Shown: piece by piece, positions 20,401 through 33,103 of the stretch | How the letters are laid out: each line of letters opens with the position of its first letter | Position numbering within the stretch: the first letter of the stretch is position 1 | Source of the DNA: Pictodentalium vernedei | Taxonomy: Eukaryota > Mollusca > Scaphopoda > Dentaliida > Dentaliidae | Direction: 5' to 3' | DNA length: 64,000 nt | Assembly (NCBI GenBank): GCA_031216915.1 | Contig: CM062292.1 | Span: 1,174,457 to 1,238,456, forward strand | Position numbers and translations under genes: made by a program | Notes under the pieces: model-generated | Databases searched by the model: none | What the model was told of the DNA's origin: nothing | Seen by the model: only the letters and a program-made list of their open reading frames with translations

Positions 20401-23400
20401 CCGACACAGTCCCAGATCCGTACCTGAATACTTCTTCCATCCCTACTGAACGGACATAAAGTACTCTTATTGGAAGGGGCCCATAACACCCCGACACACT
20501 CCACGATCCGTACCTGAATACTTCTTCCCCCCCAACTCAGGTAGACATAAAGTACTTTTATTGGAATGGGCCCATAACACCCCGACACAGTCCCAGATCC
20601 GTACCTGAATACTTCTTCCACCCCAACTGAGGTAGACCTAATGTACTCTTATTGGAATGGACCCATAACATCCCGACACAGTCCCAGATCTGTACCTGAA
20701 TACTCCTTCCGTCCGGACTGAGGCGGACATAAAATACTGTTATTGGAATGGGCCCATAACACCCCGACACAGTCTCAGATCCGTACCTGAATACTTCTTC
20801 AATCCCAACTGAGGCGGACATAAAGTACTCTTATTGGAAAGGGCCCATAACATCCCGACACAGTCCCAGATCCGAACCTGAATACTTCTTCCACCACGAC
20901 TGAGGTAGACCTAAAGTACTCTTATTGGAATGGGCCCATAACATCCCTACACAGTCCCAGAGCCGTACCTGAATACTTCGTCCACCCCAAATGTGGTCGT
21001 CCTAAAGTACTGTTATTGGAATGGGCCCATAACATCCCGACGCAGTCTCAGATCCGTACCTGAATACTTCTTCCACCCCGACTGAGGTAGGCCTAAAGTA
21101 CTCTTATTGGAATGGGCCCATAACACCCCGACACAGTATCAAATCCGTACCTGAATACTTCTACCACCCCGACGGAGGTAGACCTAATGTACCCTTATTG
21201 GAATGGGCCCATAACACTCCGACACTGTCCCAAATCCGCACCTGAATAATTCTTCCATCCCGGCTGAGGCGGAAATAAAGTACTGTTATTAGAATGGGCC
21301 CATAACACCCCGACACAGTCCCTGATCCGTACCTGAATACTTCTCCCACCCCGACTGAGGTAGACCTAAAGTACTCTTATTGGAATGGGCTCATAACATC
21401 CCGACACAGTCCCAGATCTGTACCTGAATACTTCTTCCACCCCAACTGAGGCGGACATAAAGTACTCTTATTGCAATGGGCCCATAACATCCCGACGCAG
21501 TCCCAGATCCGTACCTGAATACTTCTTCCACCCCAACCGAGGTAGACCTAAAGTACCCTTATTGGAAGGGGCCCATAACACCCCGACACAGTCCCAGATC
21601 CGTACCTGTATACTTCTTCCGCCCATTCTGGGGTAGACATAAAGTACTGTTATTGGGATGGGCCCATAACACCCCGACACAGTCCCAGATCCGTACCTGA
21701 AATCTTCTCCCGTCCCGACTTGACGGACATAAAGTACACTTATTGGAAGGGGTCCATAACACCACGACACAGTCCCAGATCCGTACCTGTATACTTCGTC
21801 CGCCCATTCTGGGGTAGACATAAAGTACTGTTATTGGAATGGGCCCATTACACCCCGACCCAGTCCCAGATCCGAACCCGAATATTTCTTCCGTCCCGCC
21901 TGAGGTGGACCTGAAGTACTGTTATTGGAATGGACCCATAACATCCCGACACAGTCCCAGATTCGTACCTGAATACTTCTTCCACCCCAACTGATGTAGA
22001 CCTAAAGTACACTTATTGGAAGGGGCCCATAACACCCCGACACAGTCCCAGATCCGTACCGGAATACTTCCCCCGCCCCAACTGGGGTAGACATAAAGTA
22101 CTGTTATTGGAATGGGCCCATAACATCCCGACAGAGTCCCAGATCCGTACCTGAATACTTCTTCCGTCCCGACTGGCCGGACAAAAAGTACTCTTATTGG
22201 AATGGGCCCATAGCACGACGACACAGTCCGAGATCCGTACCTGCATACTTCCTTCACCCCAACTGAGGCGGACATAAAGTATTCTTATTGGAATGGGCCC
22301 ATAACACTCCGACACAGTTCCAGATCGTACCTGAATACTTCTTCCACCCCAACTGAGGTGGACATAATGTACTTTTATTCGAATGGGCCCATAACACCCC
22401 GACACAGACCCAGATCCGTACCTTTATACTTCTTCCGTCCCGACTGAGGTGGACATAAAGTACTCTTATTGGAACGGGCACATAGCATCCCTACACAGAC
22501 CCAGATCCGTACCTGAATACTTCTTCCACCCCAACTGAGGTGGACATAAAGTACTCTTATTGGAATGGGCCCATAACATCCCGACACAGTCCCAGATCCG
22601 TCCCTGAATACTTCTTCCGTCCCGACTGAGGTAACCTAACGTACTCTTATCGCAATGGGCCCATAACGTCCCAACACAGTCCCTGATCTGTACCTGAATA
22701 CTTCTTCCACCTCATCTGAGGCGGACATAAAGTACTCTTATTGGAATGGGCCCATAACATCCGGACACACTCCCAGATCCGTACCTGAATACTTCATCCG
22801 TCCAACTGGGGCGGACCTAAAGTACTATTATGGGAATGGGCCCATAACATCCCGACACAGTCCCAGATCCGTACCTGAATACTTTTTCCGTCCCGACTGA
22901 GGTAACCTAAAGTACTCTTATCGCAATGTGCCCATAACATCCCGACACAGTCCCAGATCCGTACCTGAATACTTCTGCCGTCCCGACTGAGGCGGACATA
23001 AAGTACTGTTATTGGAATGGGCCCATAACACCCCGACACAGTCTCAGATCCGCACCTGAATACTTCTTCAATCCCAACTGAGGCGGACATAAAGTACTCT
23101 TATTGGAAAGGGCCCATAACATCCCGATACAGTCCCAGATCCGTACCTGAATACTTCTTCCACCACGACTGAGGTAGACCTAAAGTACTCTTTTTGGAAT
23201 GGGCCCATAACATCCCGACACAGTCCCAGATCCGTACCTGAATACTTCATCCACCCCAAATGAGGTGGTCCTAAAGTACTGTTATTGGAATGGGCCCATA
23301 ACATCCCGACGCAGTCTCAGATCCGTACCTGAATACTTCTTCCACCCCGACTGAGGTAGGCCTAAAGTACTCTTATTGGAATGGGCCCATAACACCCCGA

Positions 23401-26200
23401 CACAGTACCAAATCCGTACCTGAATACTTCTTCCACCCCGACGGAGGTAGACCTAATGTACTCTTATTGGAATGGGCCCATAACACTCCGACACAGTCCC
23501 AAATCCGTACCTGAATACTTCTTCCGTCCCGCCTGAGGAGGACCTGAAGTACTGTTACTGGAATGGGCCCATAACATCCCGACACAGTCCCAGATCCGTA
23601 CCTCAATACGTTTTCCGCCCCAACTGAGGTAGACATAAAGTACTTTTATTGGAATGGGCCCATAACACCCCCCACACAGTCCCAGATCCGTACCTGAATA
23701 CTTCTTCCACCCCAACTGAGGTAGACTTAAAGTACTCTTATTGGAAAGGACCCATAACACTCGACACAGTCCCATATCCGTACCTAAATACTTCTTCCCT
23801 CCCGACTGGACGGACATCAAGTAGTCTTATTGGAATGGGCCCATAACATCCCGACACAGTCCCAGATCTCTACCTGAATACTTCTTCCGCCCGGACTGAT
23901 GTAGACCTAAAATATTCTTATTGGAATGGGCCCATAACATCCCGACACAGTCCCAGATCCGTACCTGAATACTTCTTCCCTCCCGACTGAGGTAACCTAA
24001 AGTACTCTTATCGCAATGGGCCCACAACATCCGGACACAGTCCCAGAACCGTTCCTGAATACTTCTGCCGTCCCGACTAGACGGACATAAAGTACTCTTA
24101 TTGGAATGGGCCCATAACATCCCAACACAGTCCCAGATCCGTACATCAATACTTCTTCCACCCCAACTGAGGTAGACTTAAAGTACCCTTATTGGAATGG
24201 ACCCATAACACTCCGGCACGGTCCCATATCCGTACCTAAATACTTCTTCCGTCCCGACTGGACGGACATAAAGTACTCTTATTGGAACGGGCCCATAACA
24301 TCCCGACACAGTCCTAGATCTGTACCTGAATACTTCTTCCGCCCGGACTGATGTAGACCTAAAGTATTCTTATTGGAATGGGCCCATAACATCCCGACAC
24401 AGTCCCAGATCCGTACCTGAATACTTCTTCCATCCCAACTGAGGGAGACCTAAAGTACTCTTATTGGAAGGGGCCCATAACACCCGGACACAGTCCCAGA
24501 TCCGTACCTGAATACTTCTTCCATCCCAACTGAGGGAGACCTAAAGTACTCTTATTGGAAGGGGCCCATAACACCCGGACACAGTCCCAGATCCGTACCT
24601 GAATACTTCTTCCATCCCTACTGGACGGACATAAAGTACTCTTATTGGAAGGGGCCCATAACACCCCGACACAGTCCCAGATCCGTACCTGAATACTTCT
24701 TCCATCCCTACTGGACGGACATAAAGGACTCTTATTGGAAGGGGCCCATAACACCCCGAGACACTCCCAGATCCGTACCTGAATACTTCTTCCGCCCCAA
24801 CTGAGGTAGACATAAAGTACTCTTATTGGAATGGGCCCATAACACCCCGACACAGTCCTAGATCCGTACCTGAATACTTCTTCCACCCCAGCTGAGGTAG
24901 ACCTAATGTACTCTTATTGGAATGGACCCATAACATCCCGACACAGTCCCAGATCCGTACCTGAATACTTCTGCCGTCCCGACTGAGGCGGACATAAAGT
25001 ACTGTTATTGGAATGGGCCCATAACACCCCGACACAGTCTGAGATCCGTACCTGAATACTTCTTCAATCCCAACTGAGGCGGACATAAAGTACTCTTATT
25101 GGAAAGGGCCCATAACATCCCGACACAGTCCCAGATCCGAACCTGAATACTTCTTCCACCACGACTGAGGTAGACCTAAAGTACTCTTACTGGAATGGGC
25201 CCATAACATCCCGACACAGTCCCAGATCCGTACCTGAATACCTCGTCCACCCCAAATGTGGTCGTCCTAAAGTACTGTTATTGGAATGGGCCCATAACAT
25301 CCCGACGCAGTCGCAGATCCGTACCTGAATACTTCTTCCACCCCGACTGAGGTAGGCCTAAAGTACTCTTATTGGAATGGGCCCATAACACCCGACACAG
25401 TATCAAATCCGTACCTGAATACTTCTTCCACCCCGACGGAGGTAGACCTAATGTACTCTTATTGGAATGGGCACATAACACTCCGACACTGTCCCAAATC
25501 CGCACCTGAATACTTCTTCCATCCCGACTGAGGCGGAAATAAAGTACTGTTATTAGAATGGGCCCATAACACCCCGACACAGTCCCTGATCCGTACCTGA
25601 ATACTTCTCCCACCCCGACTGAGGTAGACCTAAAGTACTCTTATTGGAATGGGCTCATAACATCCCGACACAGTCCCAGATCTGTACCTGAATACTTCTT
25701 CCACCCTAACTGAGGCGGACATAAAGTACTCTTATTGCAATGGGCCCATAACATCCCGACACAGTCCCAGATCCGTACCTGAATACTTCTTCCACCCCAT
25801 CTGAGGCGGACATAATGTACTCTTATTGGAATGGGCCCATAACACCCAGACACAGTCCCAGATCCGTACCTGAATACTTTTTCCTCCCCAACTGAGGCGG
25901 ACATAAAGTACTCTTATTGGAATGGGCCCATAACACCCCGACACAGTCCCAGATCCGTACCTGAATACATCTTCCGTCCCCCCTGAGGTGGACCTAAAGT
26001 ACTGTTATTGGAATGGACCCATAACACCCCGACACAGTCACTGATCTATACCTGAATACTTCTTCCGTCCCGACTGAGGCAGACCTAAAAAACTCTTTTT
26101 GGAATGTGCCCGTAACATCCCGACACAGTCCCAGATCCATACATGAATACTTCTTCCACCCCAACCGAGGTAGACCTAAAGTACACTTATTGGAAGGGGC
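14452..26200 (-). repeat. Diverged, partly ordered zone of the 91-bp satellite
   Basis: Monomers here differ more from each other and show only imperfect long-range order. Matching runs recur at changing offsets: 3194 bp (15.8-16.9 kb with 19.0-20.1 kb), 3630 bp (14.8 with 18.4 kb), 4265 bp (20.2-20.8 kb with 24.4-25.1 kb) and 4628 bp (21.5-22.3 kb with 26.1-26.9 kb). The first monomers beside the gypsy remnant are the most irregular. This is the usual look of an array edge that no longer exchanges efficiently with the core. Confidence 0.85.
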
Positions 26201-27653
26201 CCATAACACCCCGACACAGTCCCAGATCCGTGCCTGTATACTTCTTCCACCCATTCTGGGGTAGACATAAAGTACTGTTATTGGAATGGGCCCATAACAC
26301 CCCGACACAGTCCCAGATCCGTACCTGAAATCTTCTCCCGTCCCGACTTGACGGACATAAAGAAAACTTATTGGAAGGGGTCCATAACACCCCGACACAG
26401 TCCCAGATCCGTACCTGTATACTTCGTCCGTCCATTCTGGGGTAGACATAAAGTACTGTTATTGGAATGGGCCCATTACACCCCGACCCAGTCCCAGATC
26501 CGTACCCGAATACTTCTTCCGTCCCGCCTGAGGTGGACCTGAAGTACTGTTATTGGAATGGACCCATAACATCCCGACACAGTCCCAGATTCGTACCTGA
26601 ATACTTCTTCCACACCAACTGATGTAGACCTAAAGTACATTTATTGGAAGGGGCCCATAACACCCCGACACAGTCCCAGATCCGTACCGGAATACTTCCC
26701 CCTCCCCAACTGGGGTAGACATAAAGTACTCTTATTGGAATGGGCCCATAACATCCCGACAGAGTCCCAGATCCGTACCTGAATACTTCTGACGTCCCGA
26801 CTGGCCGGACAAAAAGTACTCTTATTGGAATGGGCCCATAACACCCCGACACAGTCCGAGATCCGTACCTGCATACTTCCTTCACCCCAACTGAGGCGGA
26901 CATAAAGTACTCTTATTGGAATGGGCCCATAACACTCCGACACAGTCCGAGACCCGTACATGAATACTTCTTCCACCCCAACTTAGGTGGATATGATGTA
27001 CTCTTATTCGAATGGGCCCATAACACCCCGACACAGACCCAGAGCCGTATCTGTATACTTCTTCCGTCCCGACTGAGGTGGACATAAAGTACTCTTATTG
27101 GAACGGGCACATAGCATCCCGACACAGTACCAGATCCGTACCTGAATATTTCTTCCACCTCATCTGAGGCGGACATAAAGTACTCTTATTGGAATGGGCC
27201 CATAACATCCCAACACAGTCCCAGATCTGTACCTGAATATTTCTTCCACCTCATCTGAGGCGGACATAAAGTACTCTTATTGGAATGGGCCCATAACATC
27301 CGGACACAGTCCCAGATCCGTACCTGAATACTTCATCCGTCCAAACTGGGGCGGACCTAAAGTACTGTTATTTGAATGGGCTCATAACATCCCGACACAG
27401 TCCCACATCCGTACCTGAATACTTTTTCCGTCCCGACTGAGGTAACCTAAAGTACTCTTATCGCAATGGGCCCATAACATCCCAACACAGTCCCAGATCT
27501 GTACCTGAATATTTCTTCCACCTCATCTGAGGCGGACATAAAGTACTCTTATTGGAATGGGCCCATAACATCCGGACACAGTCCCAGATCCGTACCTGAA
27601 TACTTCATCCGTCCAAACTGGGGCGGACCTAAAGTACTGTTATTGGAATGGGC

Positions 27654-30600
27654 TCATAACATCCCGACACAGTCCCACATCCGTACCTGAATACTTTTTC
27701 CGTCCCGACTGAGGTAACCTAAAGTACTCTTATCGCAATGGGCCCATAACATCCCGACACAGTCCCAGATCCGTACCTGAATACTTCTGCCGTCCCGACT
27801 GAGGCGGACATAAAGTACTGTTTTTGGAATGGGCCCATAACACCCCGACACAGTCTGAGATCCGTACCTGAATACTTCTTCAATCCCAACTGAGGCGGAC
27901 ATAAAGTACTCTTATTGGAAAGGGCCCGTAACATCCCGACACAGTCCCAGATCCGAACCTGAATACTTCTTCCACCACGACTGAGGTAGACCTAAAGTAC
28001 TCTTATTGGAATGGGCCCATAACATCCCGACACAGTCCCAGATCCGTACCTGAATACTTCGTCCACCCCAAATGTGGTCGTCCTAAAGTACTGTTATTGG
28101 AATGGGCCCATAACATCCCGACGCAGTCGCAGATCCGTACCTGAATACTTCTTCCACCCCGACTGAGGTAGGCCAAAAGTACTCTTACTGGAATGGGCCC
28201 ATAACACCCCGACACAGTATCAAATCCGTACCTGAATACTTCTTCCACCCCGACGGAGGTAGACCTAATGTACTCTTATTGGAATGGGCCCATAACACTC
28301 CGACACAGTCCCAAATCCGCACCTGAATACTTCTTCCATCCCGACTGAGGCGGAAATAAAGTACTGTTATTAGAATTGGCCCATAACACCCCGACACAGT
28401 CCCTGATCCGTACCTGAATACTTCTCCCACCCCGACTGAGGTAGACCTAAAGTACTCTTATTGGAATGGGCTCATAACATCCCGACACAGTCCCAGATCT
28501 GTACCTGAATACTTCTTCCACCCCAACTGAGGCGGACATAAAGTACTCTTATTGCAATGGGCCCATAACATCCAGACACAGTCCCAGATCCGTACCTGAA
28601 TACTTCTTCCACCCCATCTGAGGCGGACATAATGTACTCTTATTGGAATGGGCCCATAACACCCCGACACAGTCCCAGATCCGTACCTGAATACTTTTTC
28701 CTCCCCAACTGAGGCGGACATAAAGTACTGTTATTGGAATGGGCCCATAACACCCCTACACAGTCCCAGATCCGTACCTGAATACTTCTTCCGTCCCCCC
28801 TGAGGTGGACCTAAAGTACTGTTATTGGAATGGACCCATAACACCCCGACACAGTCCCTGATCCATACCTGAATACTTCTTCCGTCCCGACTGAGGCAGA
28901 CCTAAAAAACTCTTTTTGGAATGTGCCCGTAACATCCCGACACAGTCCCAGATCCGTACATGAATACTTCTTCCACCCCAACCGAGGTAGACCTAAAGTA
29001 CACTTATTGGAAGGGGCCCATAACACCCCGACATAGTCCCAGATCCGTACCTGTATACTTCTTCCGCCCATTCTGGGGTAGACATAAAGTACTGTTATTG
29101 GAATGGGCCCATAACACCCCGACACAGTCCCAGATCCGTACCTGAAATCTTCTCCCGTCCCGACTTGACGGACATAAAGTACACTTATTGGAAGGGGTCC
29201 ATAACACCCCGACACAGTCCCAGATCCGTACCTGTATACTTCGTCCGTCCATTCTGGGGTAGACATAAAGTACTGTTATTGGAATGGGCCCATTACACCC
29301 CGACCCAGTCCCAGATCCGTACCCGAATACTTCTTCAGTCCCGCCTGAGGTGGACCTGAAGTACTGTTATTGGAATGGACCCATAACATCCCGACACAGT
29401 CCCAGATTCGTACCTGAATACTTCTTCCACCCCAACTGATGTAGACCTAAAGTACACTTATTGGAAGGGGCCCATAACACCCCGACACAGTCCCAGATCC
29501 GTACCGGAATACTTCCCCCGCCCCAACTGGGGTAGACATAAAGTACTCTTATTGGAATGGGCCCATAACATCCCGACAGAGTCCCAGATCCGTACCTGAA
29601 TACTTCTTCCGTCCCGACTTGCCGGACAAAAAGTACTCTTATTGGAATGGGCCCATAACACCCCGACACAGTCCCTGATCTATACCTGAATACTTCTTCC
29701 GTCCCGACTGAGGTAGACCTAAAAAACTCTTTTTGGAATGTGCCCGTAGCATCCCGACACAGTCCCAGATCCATACATGAATACTTCTTCCACCCCAAAC
29801 GAGGTAGACCTAAATTACACTTATTGGAAGGGGCCCATAACACCCCGACACAGTCCCAGATCCGTACCTGTATACTTCTTCCGCCCATTCTGGGGTAGAC
29901 ATAAAGTACTGTTATTGGAATGGGCCCATAACACCCCGACACAGTCCCAGATCCGTACCTGAAATCTTCTCCCGTCCCGACTTGACGGACATAAAGAACA
30001 CTTATTGGAAGGGGTCCATAACACCCCGACACAGTCCCAGATCCGTACCTGTATACTTTGTCCGTCCATTCTGGGGTAGACATAAAGTATTGTTATTGGA
30101 ATGGGCCCATTACACCCCGACCCAGTCCCAGATCCGTACCCGAATACTTCTTCCGTCCCGCCTGAGGTGGACCTGAAGTACTGTTATTGGAATGGACCCA
30201 TAACATCCCGAAACAGTCCCAGATTCGTACCTGAATACTTCTTCCACACCAACTGATGAAGACCTAAAGTACATTTATTGGAAGGGGCCCATAACACCCC
30301 GACACAGTCCCAGATCCGTACCGGAATACTTCCCCCTCCCCAACTGGGGTAGACATAAAGTACTCTTATTGGAATGGGCCCATAACATCCCGACAGAGTC
30401 CCAGATCCGTACCTGAATACTTCTTCCGTCCCGACTGGCCGGACAAAAAGTACTCTTATTGGAATGGGCCCATAACACCCCGACACAGTCCGAGATCCGT
30501 ACCTGCATACTTCCTTCACCCCAACTGAGGCGGACATAAAGTACTCTTATTGGAATGGGCCCATAACACTCCGACACAGTCCCAGACCCGTACCTGAATA

Positions 30601-31105
30601 CTTCTTCCACCCCAACTTAGGTGGATATGGTGTACTCTTATTCGAATGGGCCCATAACACCCCGACACAGACCCAGAGCCGTACCTGTATACTTCTTCCG
30701 TCCCGACTGAGGTGGACATAAAGTACTCTTATTGGAACGGGCACATAGCATCCCGACACAGTACCAGATCCGTACCTGAATACTTCTTCCACCCCAACTG
30801 AGGTGGACATAAAGTACTCTTATTGGAATGGGCCCATAACATCCCGACACAGTCCCAGATCCGTACCTGAATACTTCTTCCGTCCCGACTGAGGTAACCT
30901 AAAGTACTCTTATCGCAATGGGCCCATAACATCCCAACACAGTCCCAGATCTGTACCTGAATATTTCTTCCACCTCATCTGAGGCGGACATAAAGTACTC
31001 TTATTGGAATGGGCCCATAACATCCGGACACAGTCCCAGATCCGTACCTGAATACTTCATCCGTCCAAACTGGGGCGGACCTAAAGTACTGTTATTGGAA
31101 TGGGC
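27654..31105 (-). repeat. Higher-order repeat copy 1, 3452 bp
   Basis: One full unit of the higher-order repeat, about 38 monomers (38 x 91 minus 6, because some monomer classes are 90 bp). Boundaries are set on an arbitrary marker monomer, so they show period and not a biological start. The same monomer order recurs from 33104, 36646, 40098 and 51451. A 238-codon minus-strand open frame inside (29367-30083) is identical in residue sequence at 34907, 38359, 41811, 49712 and 53164, a measure of how alike the copies are. Confidence 0.9.
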
Positions 31106-33103
31106 TCATAACATCCCGACACAGTCCCACATCCGTACCTGAATACTTTTTCCGTCCCGACTGAGGTAACCTAAAGTACTCTTATCGCAATGGGCCCATA
31201 ACATCCCGACACAGTCCCAGATCCGTACCTGAATACTTCTGCCGTCCCGACTGAGGCGGACATAAAGTACTGTTTTTGGAATGGGCCCATAACACCCCGA
31301 CACAGTCTGAGATCCGTACCTGAATACTTCTTCAATCCCAACTGAGGCGGACATAAAGTACTCTTATTGGAAAGGGCCCGTAACATCCCGACACAGTCCC
31401 AGATCCGAACCTGAATACTTCTTCCACCACGACTGAGGTAGACCTAAAGTACTCTTATTGGAATGGGCCCATAACATCCCGACACAGTCCCAGATCCGTA
31501 CCTGAATACTTCGTCCACCCCAAATGTGGTCGTCCTAAAGTACTGTTATTGGAATGGGCCCATAACATCCCGACGCAGTCGCAGATCCGTACCTGAATAC
31601 TTCTTCCACCCCGACTGAGGTAGGCCAAAAGTACTCTTACTGGAAGGGGTCCATAACACCCCGACACAGTCCCAGATCCGTACCTGTATACTTCGTCCGT
31701 CCATTCTGGGGTAGACATAAAGTACTGTTATTGGAATGGGCCCATAACACCCCGACACAGTCCCAGATCCGTACCTGAAATCTTCTCCCGTCCCGACTTG
31801 ACGGACATAAAGAAAACTTATTGGAAGGGGTCCATAACACCCCGACACAGTCCCAGATCCGTACCTGTATACTTCGTCCGTCCATTCTGGGGTAGACATA
31901 AAGTACTGTTATTGGAATGGGCCCATTACACCCCGACCCAGTCCCAGATCCGTACCCGAATACTTCTTCCGTCCCGCCTGAGGTGGACCTGAAGTACTGT
32001 TATTGGAATGGACCCATAACATCCCGACACAGTCCCAGATTCGTACCTGAATACTTCTTCCACACCAACTGATGTAGACCTAAAGTACATTTATTGGAAG
32101 GGGCCCATAACACCCCGACACAGTCCCAGATCCGTACCGGAATACTTCCCCCTCCCCAACTGGGGTAGACATAAAGTACTCTTATTGGAATGGGCCCATA
32201 ACATCCCGACAGAGTCCCAGATCCGTACCTGAATACTTCTGACGTCCCGACTGGCCGGACAAAAAGTACTCTTATTGGAATGGGCCCATAACACCCCGAC
32301 ACAGTCCGAGATCCGTACCTGCATACTTCCTTCACCCCAACTGAGGCGGACATAAAGTACTCTTATTGGAATGGGCCCATAACACTCCGACACAGTCCGA
32401 GACCCGTACATGAATACTTCTTCCACCCCAACTTAGGTGGATATGATGTACTCTTATTCGAATGGGCCCATAACACCCCGACACAGACCCAGAGCCGTAT
32501 CTGTATACTTCTTCCGTCCCGACTGAGGTGGACATAAAGTACTCTTATTGGAACGGGCACATAGCATCCCGACACAGTACCAGATCCGTACCTGAATATT
32601 TCTTCCACCTCATCTGAGGCGGACATAAAGTACTCTTATTGGAATGGGCCCATAACATCCCAACACAGTCCCAGATCTGTACCTGAATATTTCTTCCACC
32701 TCATCTGAGGCGGACATAAAGTACTCTTATTGGAATGGGCCCATAACATCCGGACACAGTCCCAGATCCGTACCTGAATACTTCATCCGTCCAAACTGGG
32801 GCGGACCTAAAGTACTGTTATTGGAATGGGCTCATAACATCCCGACACAGTCCCACATCCGTACCTGAATACTTTTTCCGTCCCGACTGAGGTAACCTAA
32901 AGTACTCTTATCGCAATGGGCCCATAACATCCCAACACAGTCCCAGATCTGTACCTGAATATTTCTTCCACCTCATCTGAGGCGGACATAAAGTACTCTT
33001 ATTGGAATGGGCCCATAACATCCGGACACAGTCCCAGATCCGTACCTGAATACTTCATCCGTCCAAACTGGGGCGGACCTAAAGTACTGTTATTGGAATG
33101 GGC
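31106..33103 (-). repeat. Rearranged higher-order repeat copy, 1998 bp
   Basis: The unit starts like copy 1 but at about 31634 switches to a different monomer. From about 31745 it follows the sequence of 26.3-27.65 kb at a constant offset of 5450 bp. It lacks most of the middle of the standard unit. The 31634-31745 monomer matches neither partner in register, so at least two junctions are present. Confidence 0.85.

Noticed and set aside
29367..30083. 238-codon minus-strand frame, repeated in seven places
   Set aside because: It is made only of satellite monomers read through three phases. Its identity between copies follows from repeat homogenisation, not from protein constraint.
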